Below, piece by piece: positions 1 through 11,439 of a stretch of DNA of 64,000 bases (position 1 is the first letter of the stretch; every line of letters begins with the position of its first letter). Made by a program: the position numbers and the translations under genes. The notes below the pieces were generated by a model, which was not told where the DNA came from, made no database searches, and was given only the letters and a program-made list of their open reading frames with translations. Source of the stretch: Wyeomyia smithii (Eukaryota; Arthropoda; Insecta; Diptera; Culicidae). The stretch spans positions 207,781,781 to 207,845,780 of the forward strand of contig NC_073695.1 in the NCBI RefSeq assembly GCF_029784165.1, given 5' to 3'.

Positions 1-198
1 ATGGGCAGAGCTCGGAGAAAATGTTCATTTAACGACCACCTGAAGAAAGAATTTCCTTTCCTGAAAAAAGGAAGCACAGATTGTGATATTGAGTATACAA
101 TCAGTAGTGCGGGAATCAACATAGCCTCGGATGGAAAGTCAGCTATTAAAAAACACATTCTTACCAGCAAGCATCAAAGACCCAACCGAATTTATTGA
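1..198 (+). pseudogene. Degenerate zinc-finger-like fragment of a transposase-type protein
   Basis: A 65-codon open stretch begins at the first base of the window, so the true start may lie outside. It has a basic N-terminus with RKCSF near residues 6-10, a Phe-Pro-Phe-Leu-Lys-Lys-Gly segment, an Ile-Ala-Ser-Asp-Gly-Lys segment, then IKKHILTSKHQ near residues 49-59. That order resembles the BED-like zinc finger at the N-terminus of several arthropod transposase-like proteins, whose second half usually reads GGK-x-H-x-T-x-KH. The middle cysteine pair is not present (Tyr-Thr-Ile-Ser-Ser stands there), so zinc binding is probably lost. Nothing in the following 200 bases continues the protein. 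I read it as a relic; a chance ORF is less likely because the C-terminal motif is good. Confidence 0.4.
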
Positions 199-424
199 AG
201 AAAATTGCATCTCAAGAAAAGTATACATTCCGGCAAGATGAAATACCGATTACATTTTAGAATCAGGTTTCAATCTCTAATTTTTATTCTGTTTTCATCA
301 AACTTTAAATAAAAGATATAACGTTTGACAAAAATTTGGGTTTTTTTAACTGACCATCCAATAAGGTTGAGTATTGACGAAATGGTCCGGATTTTTTTCA
401 TTCAGGAGTTGGTCAGCTTACCCA
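199..424. other. Unassigned AT-rich DNA
   Basis: No coding or repeat signal that I can recognise. Confidence 0.4.
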
Positions 425-835
425 TGAATAAGATTTTTTGTCAGAAAAAGAAAGAAAATGACAATGTATGCTCTCCTACTCTCGCTCAAGTCAACCGCTG
501 CCGAAGTAGTCCCTTCCCCCACACTTTCCTTCTCACCGCACCACACCTCTGCTGCTGCTCAGGCGACATGATATTCTTCTGCTGCTATTCTTTGTTCCCC
601 TAACGACCGGCATATGGAGAGACAAACGCAACGAGCGAATCGCTTCTCAGAGCAGAGGTAGTCTAGTCATGTGTTTATTTTCTCCCAGAAACCTACGCAC
701 CATATCATCATTTCATTATGTGTTGAGAGGATTCAAGTTTAGTCGCGGTCTGTAACACTTCATGATGTGTACATTTGGAGATTAAACGATGATTGCATCA
801 TATTCGTTTCGTTTCCATCACTGATCTAGACTAAC
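425..835 (+). repeat. Dispersed repeat, inverted partner of 13845-14245
   Basis: Landmarks here are a Phe-Leu-Thr-free run reading TTTTTTGTCAGAAAAAGAAA, then CTCTGCTGCTGCTCAGGCGAC, then GAGAGACAAACGCAACGA, then CATCATTTCATTATG, ending near GTTTCCATCACTGATC. All recur in reverse-complement order at 13845-14245 with scattered substitutions. The two copies are about 13 kb apart in opposite orientation. No terminal repeats or duplications were found, so the element class is unknown. The open frames inside are not protein-like. Confidence 0.65.
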
Positions 836-3719
836 ATTTAAAAATATCTGGAGCAGGTTTGCTATTCTCCTCAATATGTGAAAAGAGCAGAGTGAATAAT
901 CATCACCCTTTTCTTGCCCAGCATGAGCGCTGCATGTAACATTTTTCGCACCAAAATTATTTATTCTGCTTTGTGCTGTATTTCTGCCGCTCGCAGAAAA
1001 ATTACCACACTTGCTGCTTACGCCACAGCCGAGCAGAACCAGAGTGGTGAATCACTCTAGTGAAAATACACAGAAGTACTCCGCGGTACACATTGCTGAG
1101 ATGAATTCGATAGCATTTTGTTTTTTTTTCAGTTTCGAGATGCAAAGCAAACTACGAAATCTACTTTCCTACCTAGATGCTCCCCTCATTTGATATATGG
1201 GTCATTCCATACGAAGTGTACATGCCACTTGGACACGAGCATCACAGATTTTGTTCAAAGTTGGGATAATTATTCATCTACTGTCTCTTTGGAAAAATCC
1301 CAATTTTGGTGTCAATTGGAATACCCCCCGCTCTCCAGGCCCCCCTCTTTATTGCAAAGTCACGCAATTTTTGTCAAAAATCAATTTTTTCTTTTTCTTA
1401 CAATTCATAGATGTAAGATGTCCGAAAAATACTGATAGATGATTTTTGAAGAAAATAAACCAAGGAATCCAGAAAAAAATATAGGTTTTGACCGGAAGTG
1501 TTGCCAGATAAATTATTTTTGTATTTGAAAACTAAATTCACATTTTTCGGCAAATGCAGCCATTTCTATTTTAAATTTGATAATTTCATTAACAGAATTA
1601 AAAATCGACAATAACAAAGTAAACAGGAAATTATCGGAGGCAAAAACATAACAAATGAAAACATAACAAAAAAACAGAGAATAGAAATTGTCTGTATAAA
1701 AAAAAAACTTTATTGACATAGACTTACGTCTAACGACAACTAAAGGGGGCAAACTGAAATACTGAAAACATTGAGAACGTCACAAAAATTGTCCAATTTC
1801 AAAAGCTAATAACTCTAATTCTTGCACCAATCGATTGAGAAGTAAGCTAAGCGTCTACCAAAATGCGGCAAATTGTGATTGTATGATGCGAAATATTGTA
1901 TTATTGAAAAAACAAGTAGAGCCCTGTTTCAAACGCAGATTTCGACCAGCTGACAGAAAGGCTTAATACCACCTAATATGGATATGTTCGGAACAGAGAT
2001 GATACACAGAGACCTGAATTTGATCCCAGACACATTTTTAAAATCCATGGTTACAACTCCCGGTTCTTTAGAAACAGCATAAAATGACCAAACACCATCC
2101 AACATGGGTATTTACGAATTCGGGATAATGCCAGAAGCCAGAAATCGAACTCAAACGTCATATTAAAGCCATCTTGTTGACTTCCGGTTTCAGAAGAACA
2201 GTTTCTTTAAAGCAATAACCAAAAGTTCTCCCTGGTGTAACAAATTTATCACCTAAAGAGTAATAAAAATTTTCTCCAGCCAAGTAGAAACACAACGTCA
2301 TGCACATGTTATGAGAGCACGCTGGTACTGTACGTAAAATTTTCACTTGTGCGTATAAAAGTAATGACAAAAAACTCTCGCTTTCCATTTCCAGTAAAAA
2401 AAAAAACAAAACATACTGTCGCATATTTTGTACATGTTACATGTTGTTTGTCATACGCATATGGAGTAGAGAATAAATGTGACAAGAGCTGCCAGGTATC
2501 ATTTTTTTACTCCGTCATACAGTATGCATACATTGATGATTTCAAAAACTTCATATGCTTCTTGAAATTATATCACGAACTGTAAACTGCCGTATGCCGT
2601 CACATTTTTTTTCAGAGTTTTTTCAGTGTTCAATAAAAGTCCATGACATAAGCATTTTGATACAAAATAGTCTATCGTTTTCTTAGCGTTATAGAGAGTT
2701 AAAAGATAATCGTTACCTTCAAATTGATTGATTTCAATCGAAATTTCCCAGTAGCCTTTGCTAGAAATACGATGACACAAGACAATCTCTCGTAATTCGA
2801 AGTTTACCTTGCGGTCGTGTCTTATACACAACCTTGTCAACTTTTTTTTCAATGTTTTCAAATGAAAATTGGTCATTCCTTGACAACTTTTCTGTAGTTC
2901 TTGTCATTATTTAGATATACCGATGCTTAAAAAAAGGTTAAAAGCTTCAGACTTGTTCATATATTAGTCTCTATTTTTTTTTTTTTTTTGAAACAAAAGT
3001 ATGCAAATTTGCGTACACCCGCAAAATTTCAGTAAATCTGCCAGCCTTTCAATCGACTTGACGATAAATCCTCCAATTACAGAAATTGATGGGCGTACAA
3101 TAATTTACTGTCAAAATATCGATGCGTTACTCGCAACGGAGACGCCTTTTGTATTTTTCTAAACTTGAAGTTATTGCGTGTTGTCAGAACAAGGTTTATT
3201 AAATATCAAACTCGCTAAATTTGACTCCGAGTTAATTCACAACTCGGTTACAATCTGTCTATTATATGTTTGTATTATAAAAATGTGAAGCTTACGTTTT
3301 GCTAGTTCCACCAAAAACATGTTTTGTGAGAGTGCTTACCTGGAAAGAAAGAAAGAAAATTGATAAATCAATAGTTCATGTTTGGGTAAAAAAAACTGTG
3401 TATAAAGTATACCGTAAAACAAAAATTTGATATTTGAAAACTCACTAATATAACAACAGATTAAAAAACGTCACAATCCCAAAGAAAATTTAAAAAAAGT
3501 AATAGGAATGTTACAATACAATTACTTAGGAATTGTATGTTCGACTCAAATCATAGTTCCAACCTTACAGCCTATATTTTGAAACTCATATCTTATTCTT
3601 ACATTAATTACAACTTACAACTCAAACAACAATAGAATAATAAATTACTGCTACAACACGCCTTCAAAATATCCGTTGTTCCCAATGCGAACATGTGTGA
3701 AGACACTACATGACACTAA
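836..3719. other. Unassigned AT-rich region
   Basis: No convincing gene. A patch at about 1198-1440, starting GGGTCATTCCATACGAAGTG, has the look of a dispersed mosquito repeat, but I see no second copy here. Around 1715-1745 there is a weak GACATAGACTTACGTC motif related to the GACGTA-CTACGTC family found at 27.0, 27.17 and 33.49 kb. A sentence-like stretch at 2085-2200 (AAATGACCAAACACCATCC and following) resembles the 5' part of repeat copies A and C near 8.76 and 57.35 kb. Confidence 0.3.
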
Positions 3720-5130
3720 GTCGGACTCGGGCGGTTATTATTAACATCATGACATCACACGCGCGCCCGGTGCAACTTCACCGCGTTGTCGCGTAGGTTA
3801 CTGGCAGCGCTAGCTCTCTGCGCCGATTAGTCGAGCCGCAAGTAAACTTTACGAATAAATAGTGGCACTTGCGAGCGCCTGCATCACCGATACTATATGT
3901 GCTGAACGTGCGCCGCCCGATCTTTGGACGGTGATGGGGCATCGGGAATGCTTGTTTATGATGACGAATAAGATGACGGTGATGGTGATGATGATGATGA
4001 TGGTGATTGACTCTACAGTTCGTGATCAGGTTCTCAATGTTACGTTTGACAACTTCTTCGTTGCTCGAAATTAGCAGGAGGTGTTTCTTAGGTCTGGGCC
4101 TGGACCGCACTGCATTCCACATTCCACGGCCGTTTGAAGTCGTGCCTCAGGGATTGTGCTGTCATTTGGATGATATTCCTCCATCTCTGCAGCGCTCGGT
4201 GTTTCGATTCTTGGAAGAATTTTTATGTGTTTAGCTTTAATTTTTTCACGTGCCGTTTAAATTCCACACTGGAGTTGGAAGCAAACCTCCGGATGTTGTT
4301 TGGAACCAGTTTTAGGATACCACCCCCGAAGCAGGCACAGATCAATCGATGTATCGCAACGGATCATCAGTTTTGACGACTTGTTGAGTCTGAAAGGGAA
4401 GAGACAAAACCTGCAAAGCCAGCATGCTTTAATGGCAACTGAAGCGAAGAGCCATTTTTCCTCCTTCGCACATCATCTGTCAGCGGAACTGGATGCCAAA
4501 GCTGCTGCAATCGATTGAAGTTCGCGTCTGGAGGTTCTTCACATTTATGCGACGTCAATGCGGCGCATCATCGAAATTACTCACGCTGTGCTGGACGAAA
4601 CCATAGTATGCGTGTTTATATGTCATTGGCTCCGGGAGACGCTATAACTTTATTATGATTGACAGTGTTAGATGGAAAATTATGGTATTTGAGCGCTAGA
4701 CGAGTCTGTTTTCGCATCTCAGCATCGCGGCGGCGGGCGACGAGACGGCAGAAATCTACGGTGCGAATGTACACTTTTTTCCCCGGACCGGCAATCGAAT
4801 CGAAACGGGAAACGAGACGGAAAAACGAGCTCTATTCTTCCAGGAGAGGTTCGGTCTGATGATGGCTAATGGACTTTTACGATGCAGGGTTTGATTTCAT
4901 GACGGGGGCTTATGGTTATCATAACATGAGTGGCTGCTATACATACAGCCGGCAGTTATCCGACGAGGGTGGTTATTGCATTGCGCCCGTACAATCGCCC
5001 CGCACAACTATACTAAACTGGTGCCGTCGTTGGTGCTCCAGCAGCTCTAGCAAAAAAAAAAATCATATATATTTTGATTGGAGATTAACAGGGAATAGCC
5101 TAGCCGTTTCGATTGATTGAAGGCTGTCGG
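3720..5130. other. GC-richer, apparently unique block without a recognised gene
   Basis: Base composition rises compared with both sides, with CpG-containing stretches such as ACACGCGCGCCCGGTG near 3757 and several CGG-rich runs to about 4850. It holds a short GATGGT/GATGAT microsatellite at about 3974-4010. Short open frames occur on both strands, for example 4869-5120 on the plus strand, but none resembles a known protein and none has convincing splice signals. The composition would suit a regulatory block or part of an untranslated exon, which is inference only. Confidence 0.3.
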
Positions 5131-6545
5131 AAACGTCTTTTGTGTAAATCGCAACCATGAACTTCGAGCTTCGGTAAATATTAACTATATGTGGAGGAAA
5201 AACATGTGAAATGTACAATGTCTGATAGCGCTGTTTAGGAGCTAGACGGTGAGAGAGAGCCTTTCACATATTCGCAACGAGGAAGCGTATGCGGTAGGTG
5301 TAGTACATTTAAAAAACAGAAGAGGGTTGTACAATACACAACCGCCCTCGTATGAAGTAATGTATTGAGTTTCTGGAACAACCAAACTTTGGTTGACGTT
5401 ATTATAGCAAAACATTTATTGTTTGTTATTTTTTTGTGTTGTTTTAAAATTAGGAATTAGCTCTTTTCGTTCCTAACCCACGAGATCATAGTTTGATGAG
5501 CTAATGTGATGCGATTTGCCACTAAAGCTGGTAGTACAAAGTCACCAGAATAAATAGTTTATAACATGAAAATTTAGTGCTCTTTCGATGCTCATTAATT
5601 GCCATAATGACGAATGCTCCGTCATTTCTCTGCAAAACGATCTGTTTTGTTAGCTTAAGAATGCAGCTAGCAGAACACTATAAGTACGAAAATAGCATTT
5701 TAAGCTATTGAACAGTTCGATAACGGTCCAAATAAATAAATGCTCATTAAATGCTTTAAAAAAAAACTGGTTTCCATAATAATTTAAATTTTTTTTTTCT
5801 AATTTTTCGAAAATATAATTATACAGACTTCGATATTTTAAAAATATTCTTCTCTGACAACAATCAGAAATTTTATTAAAACTAATTGCGTACGGAAGCA
5901 TTTAATTGCAAATTGAAATGTAGTTGTATCAAAATCGTTGTATCGTCGTTTTCAATGGAAAATATTTAGAAAAAATCAAAGCTATGCATGTATCATTATA
6001 TTTCCGAAAAATATGACGAAAAGATAAATCAAATTATTATGAAACGCCGTTTTTAGGGGATCCATTGAGCATTAAATTATTTTGACCATTCTACAGCAGT
6101 TTACTGCTAGGGAATGCTGTTTTTGATCATTGTTCTGCCAACTTTTTTCTTGAACTTGTACAACGAGACTTTATATTTTTAGAATTAAGAATGTATTTTA
6201 TACAAAATGCACTTTATTTATTAAATTGCATGTTTTTTTTCTGTGTGGACTCATCACTGCGTCCAGAGATTAGATTTATTGTGATATTGCCCAGGTATTT
6301 TCTGTACTTCGCACTTCATATTATTGGCAGTAACACTACTGATCATTCATATCCGTGCTTGTGTGTAAGTTTTACCTTTCCGTTTCAAGCTTACTGCTCT
6401 ACTATACCGAGCCTCTGTCCATCCTAACAATATCAACTTATTATAATTCCCTGGAGAAAACTTCCATACGTTACTCACACCAGTTTTATTGTAATAGGGG
6501 CTTATTTTTGTTAGAAGAAGACTCAACAAGGGTACTTTCGAATTA
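5131..6545. other. Unassigned AT-rich DNA
   Basis: No gene. A small imperfect hairpin occurs at about 5325-5353, pairing GAGGGTTGT with ACAACCGCCCTC. Nothing else stands out. Confidence 0.3.
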
Positions 6546-6708
6546 AGATTGAAGGAAGCGTACGTGATTGGGAACCTGATAAAAAACCCATGCTAAAGAT
6601 CTTTGACAACCAAAAGGTCTGATTCTACTAAGATTCAAACCCACGACCACCCGCTTTTCAAAGCGGACTCTGTAACCTTGCGGCTACGGAGCTCCCCTAT
6701 TAAGTTGC
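6546..6708 (-). repeat. tRNA-derived SINE, copy 1
   Basis: Read on the minus strand, the sequence starts GGAGCTCCGTAGCCGCAAGG, contains ACAGAGTCCGC, then a box-B-like GGTTTGAATCT, then TTAGTAGAATCAGACC and a later AGCATGGGTT. This is the layout of an RNA polymerase III promoter (A box, B box) in a tRNA-related head. A second copy with the same order lies at 8232-8392 on the plus strand. The GTAGC...GGTTTGAATC head is diverged, and the copy is too degenerate to be a working tRNA. It belongs to the general class of tRNA-related mosquito SINEs such as Feilai; I do not claim that exact family. Confidence 0.65.
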
Positions 6709-6999
6709 ATGCTTATGGAAGCATTTCTTTGACATCTAATTGTATCATAAGGTTGCTGACCGTTTTAGAGTTTTAGAACATAGTATTTATAAAAAATTTA
6801 AGCTATGCATGGTTAAATACACTCTCAAAAAAATTTAAATAATCAATAAAGTTAGCTTGAATAGCTGGTTTTCTCAAGAGCATTTTATGAGCAGTGAATT
6901 ATTTTGCCCATTACAAAACTGTTTGATAACTTTCTTCTTAAGCTAGCTATTGAATTCGGCGTCGTGGCATTTAACAAGCATCGAATGAGCACTAATCTT
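6709..6999. other. Unassigned AT-rich DNA
   Basis: Nothing recognised. Confidence 0.3.
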
Positions 7000-7265
7000 T
7001 CATGCTATGGTGTCTGAAGTGCATCGAGAGTGACAAACGTTCACGGAAATTCTGCTCTAAGTGAAACAACGTACCGTAATCGGTTCCGTCACTTTGAAGA
7101 CGGTTAATCCGTTGTTGACAACTGTTTACTACGTGGAGGAAAACCAAAAAGGAATTGCTCGATGAGGATCCATGCTAAACGCCGGAACAGCTTCCTTCGG
7201 TATTACCCGTTAAGCCATTATGTTATTTATTAGACGCTGTTAAAACCGAACCGTCGTTACGTTAC
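7000..7265 (+). pseudogene. Relic of a mariner-type transposase, N-terminal part
   Basis: Conceptual reading with frame changes gives a run like RFRHFEDG around 7080-7105, followed by GGKPK and KELLDEDPC then TPEQLPS at about 7135-7200. Mariner transposases carry a helix-turn-helix region in which a WF-x-x-FK-x-G motif is followed by a KKFED-x-ELEELLDED-x-C-x-T-x-EEL segment, so the order and spacing match. At least one stop (TAA in place of a codon after DEDPC) and several shifts break the frame. No catalytic Asp motif is visible afterwards. This is a short N-terminal relic, identified by eye, with moderate uncertainty. Confidence 0.4.
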
Positions 7266-8231
7266 GCCACAAAACTAATAGAATTAGATAACTTGAAATT
7301 GGGTGAGAAAAATGTGGAAATACTGAGAATGTAGATTTCGTACTAGAAAAATAATCAAACTACATTCAAAATATTCCATCGTCTTGAGAAAGATGATTTA
7401 TTTGTAGAATTCAAAGAAATTTCATTGCAAGCACTTCACTCAAGCTCTATTCAGGAAAAATATTCTTCATGACAACTCGGGAAAGAGCAATACAGTTGAA
7501 GATAACCTGTTAAAGATAAATTACTTACCGAAATAGTAAAAAAAAATAAATAAATAAAATTATTTTAATTGCTATACTGTTGTATTGGTATTGACCGATA
7601 AACACAGTTTCTAAGGTCGAAAGTATTTTTTTCCTTGTGAAGTGAGAAAATATTTGGGAGAATATTAAATCCTGATTCTTATCGACGGAGGATAAGTCAC
7701 GATTGTATTGTCACTATGCTTTGGTTTTCGGGACAGTTGATAATTATTAAAAAATGAAAAGCTTATTTTCAGGGAACTTGAAAAAATCTTCATAATTCGT
7801 TAGTATTTAGCCACAAATTTAAAGATTAAAAAATTGGAATACTGAAAATATCAGAGTAATTTGTTTTAACAGATGTCAGTTCTAAATTTTTAAGACAACG
7901 TGTATAAAAATATTGGGACCACGCAGTTTTTTTTTTAATTTATCAAGGCACTCTAAGTCCCAAACAAGAAAAAATGTTGAAGATGCTGAGAAAAAAAACT
8001 ACAATGAATAAAATTAAGTAACTGAAGAAAAAATCTTCACTGAAAATTAAAAATAGAAAATTTAAAAAAATATATTAGGGTGCTACAAGTATAAAACCAT
8101 ACCAATAAATACCATCGCTTTGGCTCAAGCTGGAATTTTAATAATTTATCAAAGCTAACAGTGCAGACTTTGAGAGCTACAAATTTCGTGAAAATGTTCA
8201 TGACTGTTATAATAAAAAAGATTTAAAAAGG
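7266..8231. other. Unassigned AT-rich DNA
   Basis: Very AT-rich with A tracts. No recognisable gene or terminal repeat. Confidence 0.3.
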
Positions 8232-8392
8232 TATTAAAAACAGCTTCGTAATCACAAGGTTACAGAGTCCGCTTCGACAAGCGAATGGGAACAGGCTCGA
8301 GTCTTAGTAGAATCAGGCCATTCGATATCAATTCGGCTTAAGCATGGGTTGATTCTTAGGCTCATCCACACGAAAGTTTCTCTACTGACTTA
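8232..8392 (+). repeat. tRNA-derived SINE, copy 2
   Basis: Starts CAGCTTCGTAATCACAAGG, shares GGTTACAGAGTCCGCTT, has a box-B-like GGCTCGAGTCT, then TTAGTAGAATCAGGCC and AGCATGGGTTGATTC. It is the plus-strand partner of copy 1 at 6546-6708. The box B here is closer to the GGTTCGANTCC consensus than in copy 1. Confidence 0.65.
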
Positions 8393-8481
8393 ACAACTAT
8401 TATCTTCTAACTTAACAACTCTTACGTTCTTAAAATTATCGAAAAAATAAGCTAAAACATGCTATAACTTTGTAAGGAAAG

Positions 8482-8763
8482 GTAACAAATATGTGCATAA
8501 TGGTTTGACACCCCTCCCTTTTCTATGAGGGAGGGGTCCCATGCAAATGAAACACAATTTTCGCACAGCTCAAGAATCAATCAAGAAAATACAACCAAAT
8601 TTGGTATGAGAATGTTTTTAGAGGTAACAGATATGTCCATAATGGTTCGACGCCCCTCTCTCTTCTGGAAGCACATGTTTCTGTACAAATTTCTGCACAT
8701 CTCGCGAACTAAATACCTCCCAAAATGGGTATTTCCGGTGCCATATTGATGCCAAATCTGCTG
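8482..8763 (+). repeat. Two diverged tandem units of about 141 bp
   Basis: GGTAACAAATATGTGCATAA at 8482 and GGTAACAGATATGTCCATAA at 8623 open two units, both followed by a GTTTGACACCCCTC/GTTCGACGCCCCTC segment. The period is 141 bp. The second half of the units is more diverged. The block leads straight into repeat copy A and may be part of that larger family. Confidence 0.5.
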
Positions 8764-9970
8764 AAAATGACCGAATACCACCCAATATGAATACATTCAG
8801 ACTAAAGGCGATGTACAGAAGCCAAAAGTTGAGGATGTTGTCATTTCGATAAAACCAATCATTTCAAACGATTTGTTATTTGACTTTGATCATATCCTAT
8901 GGCCGATTCGTCGTGCATTTGCAGACTTTAAACACATCGCAAGGAATCAATGAATTTGGAACGTTCAAATAGTACAACACCACATATAAATTATGTTGAG
9001 GCCACATATATCGATCAAAGCGAGTATAGTTTCAAAAAGTCTTTGAATTTCTTTTCTTTCCATAAAATTTGAGACACATATCAAATTGTTATGAGGTTTG
9101 TTATTTGTAAGTTTGAGAGATGACTCCTTCGTATGACACTAGTTATGTTCAAATAAGTCATGTAATCTTTGAGATAAAAGACTTTCGTTGTTTTATTAAC
9201 AATTCAATACATAACGGTTGCTTAAGTTCGATTATAATCAAATGAAATGGGAACGTATAAGGCAGCCAAATTTGAAACCACATGTTCAATCATAATTCAT
9301 CAGTTAACGCTTAACTAGTCCGCTCATCTGATAATAATATTGATCAAATCGGTTGTGTAGTTTCTGAGATAATGAAGATTCGTGATTTTCACATTTCGGT
9401 ACATTACAGACAAGGTTACAGTTTGATTACAGTAAAATTCAATAGGGTGTTATGAGGCAGCTAGACTTTTCATTTGACACTAATTCTGTGTAAATCGGGT
9501 CAGCCATCTCTGAGAAAATTGAGTGAGTCCAAGTAGTCTTCGGAACATGTTCCTATTCATAGCTGGATTTCACATTTTTAAACATAACAGGCAAAGTAAT
9601 AGTCCGAATGCAAAATAAATCAATAAGGTCTTATGGGGCAACTAGACCTTCCATTTGACACTGGTTTTATGATAATCGGTCCAGCCATCTCTGAGAAACA
9701 TGAGTGAGATTAATCAGTCCCCAGAACACGTTTCTTTCCATAACTTCTGAATCACAAGTTCAATCTTCATTAAATTCAAAAGTTAAGGGTTTTTTAGGTT
9801 TTTTAGGCCCGTTCATTTGAAATTAATTTTGTTCAAATCGGTTGTGTAGTTTCTGAGATATTGATGTTTCGTGATTTTTACATTTTGATACATAATCTCT
9901 AAACTAGAAATCAGATTACAATAAAATTCAATAGGGTCTTATAGGGACACTAGACCTTCCATTTGCAATT
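8764..9970 (+). repeat. Large dispersed repeat, copy A (left part, interrupted)
   Basis: An internally periodic element. Two sentence-like motifs alternate: CAGCCATCTCTGAGAAA (about 9506, 9684) and CGGTTGTGTAGTTTCTGAGA (about 9350, 9840), each followed by a TACATAACAG-type segment and CAATAGGGTCTTAT. The same order, reverse complemented, forms copy B at 14626-16040, and in direct orientation copy C at 56511-59107. The copy breaks at 9970, where a 3.4 kb foldback element is inserted, and resumes at 13376. I see no protein in it. The family is widespread in Aedes-type genomes as I recall, but I cannot name it reliably. Confidence 0.7.
9967..9970. repeat. Left copy of AATT target-site duplication
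   Basis: AATT immediately precedes CACGGTGTCTC. The matching AATT is at 13376-13379. In the uninterrupted copy C (near 58893) only one AATT occurs at this point, which supports a 4-bp duplication. Confidence 0.65.
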
Positions 9971-10750
9971 CACGGTGTCTCTGGTAGAAGAAACTTATCC
10001 GAAAAAAATTAGTATCGCTCTTATACTCATCATTCGAAAGCCCAAGGTGTCCCCTTTAATATGCTACTAACATTGAAATGTTCTATCGGCGGGTCCAGAA
10101 AAAATTTTTTCAGACATTCTTTTTTTGTAATTGAAAAGCTGGTGGAATGGGAACTATGTATACAAGGGATTTAGGTGCTGGGGGCCCGATCAGATGGTGT
10201 TGAAACCTTCAAAATTTATTTTTTCATATAATGAAATAATATTTGGCATAACCTTAGATTTTTTGAAAAGGGTAAATTGGGGTAAAAAAAGACTCGAAAA
10301 TTTTGAGTCCAAAAACTGCTGAAAAGACAAAAAAAAAGCTTTAATTTTTTGTACGCTTAATCGATATCTCTGAAAATTGATATGGTAATTCTATCCGATA
10401 AAAATATACAATGTCGGTTATTGAAAGTTGCTGTCGAGGTTACATAATTAGATATTTACATTTTTCTTCAAAAACATGGTTGTTTTTGGAGTTTTTTTTT
10501 TTGTCATCAGAACTAGGCCCTACAATTAAACAATACGTTTTATAAATCAACTTAAGAGCTTTTATTGGACGTATTCAAAAAGTGCACTATTTAAAAAAAT
10601 CGATTTTTTCATAACTAGGTTTAGGCCATCATTTGAACCTGTTACACAAGGAGCGCAACTCCATTTTGTACCTACATTTAAAATGCTGGCTATAGCAGGA
10701 TATAGCTCTATAATATCCCAGTCTCAAATTGGTTTAAAAAATTGTCCTCC

Positions 10751-10954
10751 AAAAAAAAATTTCGGGATCGGGTCGGGCTCGGGTTTTACAGCTTCGGGTT
10801 CGGGTTTCCCAAAAATGAAATTTTCGGGTTAGGGTTTGATCGGAAAAAAAAAAATTTGGGTTCGTGTCGGTGTCGGGTTCGGGTTTCAACCGAAAAAAAA
10901 ATTTGGGTACGGGACGGGTACGGGTTCGAAAAAAGCCAAACCCGACCATCTCTA
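10751..10954. mobile_element. One-ended fragment of the CGGGTT-rich hAT-type MITE
   Basis: Dense GGGTTCGGGTTT and CGGGTCGGG words, ending in AAACCCGACCATCTCTA at 10938-10954. The same end closes the complete element at 45656-46052. The left terminus TAGAGATGGTCGGG is missing here, where the sequence starts abruptly after an A tract. It lies inside the left arm of the 3.4 kb foldback, and explains part of the length difference between its arms. Confidence 0.65.
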
Positions 10955-11439
10955 GTAGCTTCAAACATTCTTGATGGTACAATAAGCATACCGAATTGCA
11001 GAAAAAGCGATGCATTCTACTCAAAGTTACAGTAACATTATGATTTTAGCAGCACCTGGACATTAGAATTTAAGGGGTGGCCAAATGCCCCGGGCCTTTC
11101 GACACGAGGAGCCTCCCTGGTTCTAGACCAGACGTGAATACAAGTTAGAGACCTTTTTTTTTGTTTTGCTCGTCACCTTCCAGCGAAGCGTTAAATCATT
11201 TCAACTAATTATTTTTTTAGAAAAGAGACCCCACGAAAATGTCTGTCCCGGGCCCCCAACACCTGAATTCCGCTATGCATTTCACCCCACTAACTCCTTT
11301 CCCAAAAAACTTATATGTACAAATTATTACATGGATGAGCAAACCCTGGAAATTTAAGCTCGATTGGGGGACATCGATACAAAACGGCTTCTGCGCTTCT
11401 GACACAATGGGTTTAAATAACACTGTGCTACAGCGATTT

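Noticed and set aside
3778..4122. Minus-strand frame with a run of nine His
   Set aside because: The His run is a reading of the GATGGT microsatellite. No resemblance to a known protein otherwise.
6546..6708. Possible functional tRNA gene
   Set aside because: Only A- and B-box-like parts are present, with a non-tRNA 3' body shared by a second copy; it is a SINE.
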